DNA of 5,014 bases, taken from the NCBI GenBank assembly GCA_007123785.1, contig SLGL01000296.1:1-5014 (forward strand), read 5' to 3'. A program made the translations under genes and the position numbers. This document shows positions 1 through 5,014 of this stretch, in pieces. Source of the stretch: Balneolaceae bacterium (GTDB lineage: Bacteria; Bacteroidota; Rhodothermia; Balneolales; Balneolaceae). The notes under the pieces are model-generated. The model saw nothing but the letters and a program-made list of their open reading frames with translations. It was not told the origin of the DNA and made no database searches. Each line of letters begins with the position of its first letter. Position 1 is the stretch's first letter.

Positions 1-247
1 GTTAAATTTCGCAGCGTTTGACAGGGTGTTTTTTAAAAAAAGTTTATATTGAATTATAAGTTGATAACAATTAAGTGCATTTCGTTTTCAAATAATTTTA
101 GTGTGAGAAATGCGGGTTAGTCACTACACTATCGAAGTGATCTGGTAACTTACAATCGTTGCGGATTGCAGAGAAAAAATGTCTTGGTGATCTATCCTGA
201 ACAGTACAAGAAAACAGAACTAATCACCTACCTGCTTTCAACCTACT
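1..247. other. Non-coding region downstream of gyrA
   Basis: All plus-strand frames from the left edge stop early, and no minus-strand frame offers a start that runs far toward the left edge, so no gene is supported here. I saw no tRNA-like arm or T-loop sequence on either strand. The stretch is AT-rich and holds a TTTTTTAAAAAA palindrome (29-40), a small dyad TCACT/AGTGA (121-125 with 136-140), and two copies of GTGATCT 50 bp apart (137-143 and 187-193). None of these has an assignable function. Confidence 0.6.
174..228 (-). terminator. Weak candidate terminator after gyrA
   Basis: On the minus strand, starting about 20 nt beyond the gyrA stop, GGTGAT (223-228) can pair perfectly with ATCACC (186-191). 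Six nt later there is a run of six T (174-179). The stem is only 6 bp, the loop is 31 nt and the T-run is not adjacent to the stem, so this is a poor intrinsic terminator. It is simply the best candidate in the region downstream of gyrA. Confidence 0.2.
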
Positions 248-2713
248 TTATACCTTCGGAGCTTCATCTTCATCATCTTCATTCACAACACGTGTAATTG
301 CTGCAATTTTACCATCATCATCGAGGCGCATAATTCGAACACCCTGCGTATTCCGGCCCATTGTCCGTATGCCTTTACACTGCATACGGATTACTTTTCC
401 ACGTTCGGTAATCACCATCAGATCATCAGCGTCAGACACTTCTTTCAGGGCAATAAGGTTGCCGGTTTTTGACGTCACCTTCAGCGTAATAACTCCTTTA
501 CCACCCCGGCTCTGCTCTCTGTAATCATCCACAAGAGAGCGTTTGCCATATCCGTTTTCAGAGATGGCCAGGACAGTCGCTTCATGTGTATTTTTAATGA
601 CGACCATATCCACAAGCTCATCACCTCTGCCAAGATTCATTCCCCTGACGCCTGATGTATTTCGGCCCATGTCGCGAACATCACTTTCGTGGAAGCGAAT
701 GGCGCGACCTTTTTTATTAGCCAAAATAATATTGCTTTCGCCATCAGTTAATGCAGCACCCAGCAAGCTGTCGTCATCACGAATGTTGATCGCAATAATT
801 CCATCGCGGCGTGGACGGCTGTAGGCCTCAAGTGTAGTTTTCTTTACCTGCCCCTGTTTGGTAGCCATTATGATGGAGTGATTGTTAATATACTCTTCAT
901 CCTCCAGGGTTTTCACCGGAACAAACGTTTTGATACTGTCGTCTTTCTGGATATCAATCATGTTGACAATTGCACGGCCTCTGGAAAGTCGTGACCCTTC
1001 CGGAATCTCATACACCTTCAGCCAGTAACAGTTTCCTTTTTCGGTAAAAAAGAGAATGTAATTGTGGTTTGTTGCTACAAACAGATGTTCCACATACTCA
1101 TCATCACGGGTGGTGGTGCCTTTCATGCCCTTACCCCCTCTACGCTGGCGGCGATATCCGCTCACCGGCATTCGTTTGATGAATCCTTTATTCGAAATCG
1201 TAACCACAACATCCTCATCAGCGATCATATCTTCGATACTGAAATCTTCTGCAGAATATACAACCTGAGTCCGCCTTTCATCCCCGTATCGCCCTTTCAG
1301 CTCCAGAAGTTCCTCTTTAATGATTTCATTTTGTCTTTCACGATTCGATAGAATTCCTCTGTACTCAGTAATTTTCTCTACAATATCGCGGTACTCCTGA
1401 TCTACTTTTTCCCTTTCGAGACCGGTAAGTTTTTGAAGACGCATATCCAGAATGGCTTTGGCCTGGATGTCGGTCAGTGCAAACTTTCTGCGGAGTTCAT
1501 TATTTGCTTCCTGAGGATTACTTGAAGCTCGGATTGTTTTGATCACCTCATCGAGGTTGTCGAGAGCTATTTTCAGCCCCTCCAAGATATGCGCCCGTGC
1601 TTCGGCCTGATCCAGATCATAAATGGTCCGGCGAATAATGACCTCTACCCTGTGTTCGATAAACCGTTCTATCAGCTCTTTAAGTGCCATTACTTTTGGC
1701 CGGCCTTTCACCAGGGCGAGGTTTATAACACCAAATGTTTGCTGCATTTGAGTGTACTTGTATAGCTGGTTCAGCACAATTCCCGCATTGGCAGATCTCT
1801 TCAGAATTATTACAATTCGCATACCGTCGCGATCCGATTCATCCCGAATCTCGGATATCTCGGTTATCTTCTCGTTATTTACCAGGTCTGCAATTTTTTC
1901 AATCAGTGTTGCTTTGTTAACCTGATACGGTATTTCAGTGACAACAATTTGCTCACGATTATTTCGAAGTTCTTCAACATTGGCCCTGGCGCGCATGGTA
2001 ATTTTTCCGCGGCCTGTGGCATAAGCCTCCTTCACCCCTTCATATCCGTAAATAATACCGCCGGTTGGAAAATCGGGAGCTGTGATATGCTCCATCAGCT
2101 CCTTAACCTCGATTTCAGGATTTTCGATATAGGCAATGGTTCCATTAACCACTTCCGTTAAGTTATGAGGCGGCATGTTTGTTGCCATTCCCACGGCAAT
2201 CCCGGATGCTCCGTTCAGCAGTAAATTTGGGAGCATGGATGGCAAAACGGTTGGCTCGGTAAGCGTGTCATCAAAGTTGTACTGGTAATCTACTGTCTCC
2301 TTGTTGATATCTGAAAGAAGTTCCTCCGCAATGCGCTGCATTCGAACCTCCGTATAACGCATGGCCGCTGCGGAGTCACCATCAACTGAACCAAAGTTAC
2401 CCTGTCCGTCTACCAGCGGATATCTGAGCGAGAATTCCTGTACCATCCGAACAATGGCATCATACACAGAACTGTCACCATGCGGGTGATACTTACCTAA
2501 GACTTCACCGACTATACGTGCACTTTTTTTGTAATTACGGTTATGAAGCATTCCCAGGTCACTCATTCCGTAAAGAACTCTTCTGTGAACCGGCTTCAGG
2601 CCATCACGAACATCAGGAAGAGCACGTGATACAATAACCGACATCGAATAATCGATGTAAGATGATTGCATCTCGTCTTCAATAGTAATAGGAATAATTT
2701 TTTCTCTGGCCAT
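248..2713 (-). CDS. gyrA: DNA gyrase subunit A (GyrA), complete, 821 aa
   Basis: This is the DNA-cleaving and DNA-wrapping subunit of gyrase, a cytoplasmic type IIA topoisomerase. Seen in the sequence: the N-terminal breakage-reunion domain has Arg119-Tyr120 in AAAMRYTEVRM, Tyr120 being the active-site tyrosine (Tyr122 in E. coli). The intercalating isoleucine is Ile172. The quinolone-determining region reads HPHGDSSVYDAIVRM, with Ser81 and Asp85 at E. coli positions 83 and 87, which is the sensitive-type genotype. A helical tower and coiled-coil section spans about 340-480. The C-terminal pinwheel, about 490-810, shows six recognisable repeats, and its first carries a canonical GyrA box QRRGGKG at 523-529. 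That box separates gyrase from topoisomerase IV ParC. A degenerate box, QSRGGKG, lies at 734-740. The protein ends in a short acidic tail. The start MAREKIIPI fits the family, and no Shine-Dalgarno sequence precedes it. The gene lies 139 bp after gyrB on the same strand, so co-transcription is likely but inferred. Length is normal for the non-enterobacterial form. Identity is near certain. Confidence 0.98.
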   Translation of the reverse strand: MAREKIIPITIEDEMQSSYIDYSMSVIVSRALPDVRDGLKPVHRRVLYGMSDLGMLHNRNYKKSARIVGEVLGKYHPHGDSSVYDAIVRMVQEFSLRYPLVDGQGNFGSVDGDSAAAMRYTEVRMQRIAEELLSDINKETVDYQYNFDDTLTEPTVLPSMLPNLLLNGASGIAVGMATNMPPHNLTEVVNGTIAYIENPEIEVKELMEHITAPDFPTGGIIYGYEGVKEAYATGRGKITMRARANVEELRNNREQIVVTEIPYQVNKATLIEKIADLVNNEKITEISEIRDESDRDGMRIVIILKRSANAGIVLNQLYKYTQMQQTFGVINLALVKGRPKVMALKELIERFIEHRVEVIIRRTIYDLDQAEARAHILEGLKIALDNLDEVIKTIRASSNPQEANNELRRKFALTDIQAKAILDMRLQKLTGLEREKVDQEYRDIVEKITEYRGILSNRERQNEIIKEELLELKGRYGDERRTQVVYSAEDFSIEDMIADEDVVVTISNKGFIKRMPVSGYRRQRRGGKGMKGTTTRDDEYVEHLFVATNHNYILFFTEKGNCYWLKVYEIPEGSRLSRGRAIVNMIDIQKDDSIKTFVPVKTLEDEEYINNHSIIMATKQGQVKKTTLEAYSRPRRDGIIAINIRDDDSLLGAALTDGESNIILANKKGRAIRFHESDVRDMGRNTSGVRGMNLGRGDELVDMVVIKNTHEATVLAISENGYGKRSLVDDYREQSRGGKGVITLKVTSKTGNLIALKEVSDADDLMVITERGKVIRMQCKGIRTMGRNTQGVRIMRLDDDGKIAAITRVVNEDDEDEAPKV

Positions 2714-2838
2714 ATCAAATAGTATTGAGCAGTGAGTCTTGTGTTATGAAATTAAAATGAATGTCTGTGTGCATTGATAGAAGGCAAATACAGAAACTGT
2801 GGTAATCAATGATTTCACTTTTGCCCCTTACCATGCTT

Positions 2839-2852
2839 TTCACTTCTCACTT
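2839..2852 (-). repeat. Tandem heptamer AAGTGAR downstream of gyrB
   Basis: Immediately after the gyrB stop codon the minus strand reads AAGTGAG then AAGTGAA, two tandem copies of a 7-bp unit. A third copy, AAGTGAA, lies at 2814-2820. An inverted AGTGAG lies at 2731-2736, near the other end of the 139-bp gap. No GC-rich hairpin with a T-run is present in this gap, so I do not call a terminator between gyrB and gyrA. No TTTG/TAnnTTTG pair with suitable spacing was found either. Function is unknown, and simple sequence drift is a good explanation. Confidence 0.4.
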
Positions 2853-4790
2853 TTAGATATCAAGTTGTGCGTATTTTGAATTTTTTTCAATGAATTCCCG
2901 CCTTGGTTCCACATCACCTCCCATGAGAGTAGAAAACATCTTGTCAGCAGCAGCTGCATTCTCTATAGTTACTTGCTGCAGTGTTCGGGTTTCGGGATCC
3001 ATGGTAGTTTCCCAAAGCTGTTCCGGGTTCATTTCACCCAACCCTTTGTAGCGTGAAACATCAAACTTCTTCTTCGACTTTCTCAAATCGCGTATAATTT
3101 TATCGCGGGTATCGTCATCCCAGGCGTAATCTATTTTACCCCGGGTTGATGTAATTCTGTAGAGGGGAGGAGTAGCTATATATATGTAACCCCCATCAAC
3201 AAGCGGATGCATATAGCGATAGAAAAAGGTCAGAAGCAGGGTACGAATGTGCGAGCCATCAACATCGGCATCTGTCATGATGATGATTTTATGATAGCGT
3301 AATTTCTCTAATTCAAATTCCTCTTCGTGGCCAACACTGGTTCCCAGTGCGGTAATCATCGCCTGTATCTCTTTGTTTTCGAGAATTTTGTTGATTTTGG
3401 CTTTCTCTACATTCAGGATTTTACCCCTAAGCGGAAGAATCGCCTGAAAACTTCGGTTCCTGCCCATTTTTGCTGAGCCACCGGCAGAATCACCCTCCAC
3501 CAGGTAAATTTCACTGTGTTCAGGATCTTTTATGGAGCAATCTGCCAGTTTTCCCGGAAGTCCGCCGCCACTCATTACACTTTTACGCTGGATAAGCTGC
3601 CGTGCTTTACGGGCAGCTGCCCTTGCTTCAGCGGCAATGACCACTTTTTCGAGAATTTTTTTAGCTATTTTAGGATTTTGCTCAAGAAATTCGTTCAACT
3701 TATCATACAGAATCACTTCAACTGCGCTTTGTACTTCTGAGTTGCCCAGTTTTGTTTTGGTCTGCCCCTCGAATTGAGGCTCGGCAACTTTAACACTCAA
3801 TACACACGTCATCCCTTCGCGAAAATCCTCGCCAGATACTGTAATTTTACTGTTCGATTTGATGATATTATTTTTTTCAGCATAATTTTTAAAACAGCGT
3901 GTTAATGCACGTCTGAACCCTGAAATGTGTGTCCCGCCTTCTCTCGTGTTGATATTATTTACATAGGAGTGCACATTTTCAGTGTAACTGTCATTGTACT
4001 GCATGGCAAGCTCAACCGGTACATTATCAATCTCTCCTTCAATATAAATGGGTTCATCCATCAAAGACTGACGCGTTTCATCGAGGTAGCTTACAAAATC
4101 TTTTACACCGCCAGAATAATGGAATGTGACACTGCTTTCTTCATCCTCTTCGGCTCGTTCATCAAAAATATCAACAGTAATTTGCGGATTCAAAAAAGCG
4201 AGTTCACGCATCCTGTCGGATATAATATCAAATTTAAACTCAGTTGTTTGAGTAAAAATTTCAGGATCGGGTTTAAATCGAATTTTAGTTCCCGTTTCTT
4301 TGGTCTTTCCGATCTCTTTCAGAGGAACCTTGGTAGCCCCTCTTTCGAACTCCATCACATATATTTTTCCATCCCTGTGAATTTCTGCACTGAAAAATAT
4401 AGAAAGTGCATTCACACAGCTAACACCAACACCATGTAATCCACCGGAAACTTTATAAGAATCTTTATCAAATTTCCCGCCAGCATGAAGTTTAGTAAGC
4501 ACAACTTCCACAGCAGGCAGGTTTAGTTTTGGATGCATATCCACCGGAATACCGCGCCCGTTATCAGAAATCGTAATCGAACTGTCTTTATGAACAATAA
4601 CTTTTATATAATCGCAATAGCCTGCAAGGGCTTCATCAATGGAATTATCCACCACTTCATTAATAAGATGATGAAGGCCGCGCTGGGCTGTGTCGCCAAT
4701 GTACATGGAGGGGCGCTTGCGCACAGCTTCCAGTCCCTCTAAAACCTGAATATTCGACGCTTTGTAGTCAGATCCTTTTTTTGAAGTCAT
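2853..4790 (-). CDS. gyrB: DNA gyrase subunit B (GyrB), complete, 645 aa, short type
   Basis: This is the ATPase subunit of gyrase and partners GyrA. Seen in the sequence, numbered from the chosen start: the GHKL ATPase domain (about 10-230) has catalytic Glu45 and Asn49 in NEVVDNS, DNGRGIP at 76-82 and GGLHGVG at 116-122. Arg139 matches E. coli Arg136, the aminocoumarin-contact residue. The transducer domain (about 230-400) has the QTK loop at 343-345 with Lys345. The TOPRIM domain has EGDSAGG with Glu432 and the acidic triad Asp507, Asp509, Asp511 in TDADVDG. The C-terminal part carries RYKGLGEM at 580-587 and ends in LDI. The roughly 165-residue insertion of enterobacterial GyrB is absent, as in most other phyla. 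The reading frame stays open for 49 more codons, to an ATG at 4935-4937. I chose the ATG at 4788-4790 because conserved sequence begins just after it, and because the extension would translate the promoter candidate. No Shine-Dalgarno sequence is visible. Identity is near certain; the start is likely. Confidence 0.97.
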   Translation of the reverse strand: MTSKKGSDYKASNIQVLEGLEAVRKRPSMYIGDTAQRGLHHLINEVVDNSIDEALAGYCDYIKVIVHKDSSITISDNGRGIPVDMHPKLNLPAVEVVLTKLHAGGKFDKDSYKVSGGLHGVGVSCVNALSIFFSAEIHRDGKIYVMEFERGATKVPLKEIGKTKETGTKIRFKPDPEIFTQTTEFKFDIISDRMRELAFLNPQITVDIFDERAEEDEESSVTFHYSGGVKDFVSYLDETRQSLMDEPIYIEGEIDNVPVELAMQYNDSYTENVHSYVNNINTREGGTHISGFRRALTRCFKNYAEKNNIIKSNSKITVSGEDFREGMTCVLSVKVAEPQFEGQTKTKLGNSEVQSAVEVILYDKLNEFLEQNPKIAKKILEKVVIAAEARAAARKARQLIQRKSVMSGGGLPGKLADCSIKDPEHSEIYLVEGDSAGGSAKMGRNRSFQAILPLRGKILNVEKAKINKILENKEIQAMITALGTSVGHEEEFELEKLRYHKIIIMTDADVDGSHIRTLLLTFFYRYMHPLVDGGYIYIATPPLYRITSTRGKIDYAWDDDTRDKIIRDLRKSKKKFDVSRYKGLGEMNPEQLWETTMDPETRTLQQVTIENAAAADKMFSTLMGGDVEPRREFIEKNSKYAQLDI

Positions 4791-4831
4791 AAATGGGGTT
4801 GAGTAATATTGTAGATAGCCTCTTAGACGCT

Positions 4832-4862
4832 TAAAAATAGCGCTAAATAGCGCAATTTCAAA
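4832..4862 (-). promoter_or_regulatory. Candidate gyrB promoter, Bacteroidota type
   Basis: Read on the minus strand, TTTG (4859-4862) is followed by exactly 19 bp and then TATTTTTA (4832-4839). The last element matches the Bacteroidota -7 consensus TAnnTTTG in 7 of 8 positions, and the 19-bp gap lies in the range described for such promoters. Transcription would start near 4826-4828, giving a leader of roughly 36-38 nt before the gyrB ATG. An A/T-only tract lies just upstream (7 A at 4860-4866 and 6 T at 4873-4878 on the plus strand) and could act as a bent or UP-like element. The spacer is almost filled by a palindrome, described separately. The match is by eye only, and such AT-rich motifs do occur by chance. 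Confidence 0.42.
4834..4859 (-). repeat. Palindrome GCGCT-ATTT-AGCGC in the gyrB promoter spacer
   Basis: The core at 4840-4853 is a perfect inverted repeat (GCGCT, 4-nt ATTT loop, AGCGC; the two A/T bases next to the stem can also pair). Beyond one mismatch (4839/4854), four more A-T pairs extend the stem (4835-4838 with 4855-4858). The same bases also form two direct copies of AAATAGCGC at 4835-4843 and 4845-4853 with a 10-bp period, about one helical turn. Two readings are possible: a repressor or activator site inside the promoter, or, because a run of five T follows on the minus strand, an intrinsic terminator for an upstream minus-strand gene. The structure is clear; its role is not. 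Confidence 0.55.
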
Positions 4863-4978
4863 AAAATAATGGTTTTTTATGGCACTTGATGAGATCGCGG
4901 AACCTACATTATTTTCAACACAAGGCGGGGTTGGCAAAAAAACTGAAATAAGCTAACTGAAATATAGAAATTCTCAAA

Positions 4979-5014
4979 ATGATATTAAGGTACTTTTTTT
5001 GCTTTTTTACGGCA
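4979..5014 (+). CDS. Possible N-terminus of a divergent gene, cut by the window edge
   Basis: An ATG at 4979-4981 opens a frame that runs to the edge and reads MILRYFFCFFTA. A basic residue followed by a hydrophobic run resembles the start of a signal peptide or membrane segment. An in-frame TGA at 4958-4960 makes this ATG the first possible start. No Shine-Dalgarno sequence is present. The phenylalanines come from T-runs, so the resemblance may be accidental. The minus strand offers a rival reading: a basic C-terminus, CRKKAKKVP, ending in TAA at 4985-4987, which would belong to a gene upstream of gyrB. Twelve codons cannot decide between them. Confidence 0.2.
   Translation, partial: MILRYFFCFFTA

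Noticed and set aside
18..50. TTGACA (18-23) followed by TATATT (45-50) on the plus strand as a sigma-70 promoter
   Set aside because: The spacing is 21 bp, too long, and a transcript would run into the 3' end of gyrA with no plus-strand gene to serve.
53..58. TATAAT on the minus strand as a -10 box for a gene left of the window
   Set aside because: There is no acceptable -35 or TTTG element at the right distance, and the gene it would serve is not in view.
543..2161. Plus-strand open frames inside gyrA (for example 543-824, 1062-1351, 1735-1920, 1949-2161)
   Set aside because: They lie antisense to a complete, strongly conserved gyrA, are short and overlap one another, and show no recognisable protein features.
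3516..4742. Plus-strand open frames inside gyrB, including a 170-codon one at 3927-4439
   Set aside because: They are antisense to conserved GyrB domains. The longest lacks any recognisable domain and is explained by the codon use of gyrB on the other strand.
248..4790. Reading the pair as topoisomerase IV (parE/parC) instead of gyrase
   Set aside because: The canonical GyrA box QRRGGKG and a full six-repeat C-terminal pinwheel in the A subunit identify gyrase.
4948..4978. Second promoter-like pair on the minus strand: TTTG (4975-4978), 19 bp, TAGCTTAT (4948-4955)
   Set aside because: The downstream element matches TAnnTTTG in only 6 of 8 positions, weaker than the pair at 4832-4862. It cannot be excluded as a distal gyrB promoter that would place the hairpin in the leader.

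Overview
This window holds the two subunit genes of DNA gyrase, both on the minus strand in the order gyrB then gyrA. Both are complete and show no frameshift or missing catalytic residue. I see no mobile element, CRISPR array, rRNA or tRNA, and nothing that looks like an undescribed system. The coding content is ordinary core genome. The only parts that invite a second look are the DNA just upstream of gyrB and the extreme right edge.

Organism: a bacterium of moderately AT-rich composition. The GyrB is the short type (645 residues, without the large C-terminal insertion of enterobacterial GyrB). Neither gene has a recognisable Shine-Dalgarno sequence. The best promoter match upstream of gyrB is of the Bacteroidota type (TTTG, 19 bp, TAnnTTTG-like). 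Together these suggest the Bacteroidota/Rhodothermota/Balneolota group. This is an inference, and no species can be named.

Layout, right to left (direction of transcription): 4791-5014 is the gyrB upstream region. It carries a promoter candidate with a perfect palindrome in its spacer, and possibly the first codons of a divergent plus-strand gene at the edge. 2853-4790 is gyrB. 2714-2852 is a 139-bp gap with short AAGTGAR repeats and no convincing promoter. 248-2713 is gyrA. 1-247 is non-coding on both strands, with at most a weak terminator.

Function: GyrB supplies the ATPase and TOPRIM (metal-binding) parts. GyrA supplies the catalytic tyrosine and the DNA-wrapping C-terminal domain. As an A2B2 heterotetramer they introduce negative supercoils using ATP. 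Their adjacency on one strand, and the lack of a clear promoter between them, suggest a gyrBA transcription unit.
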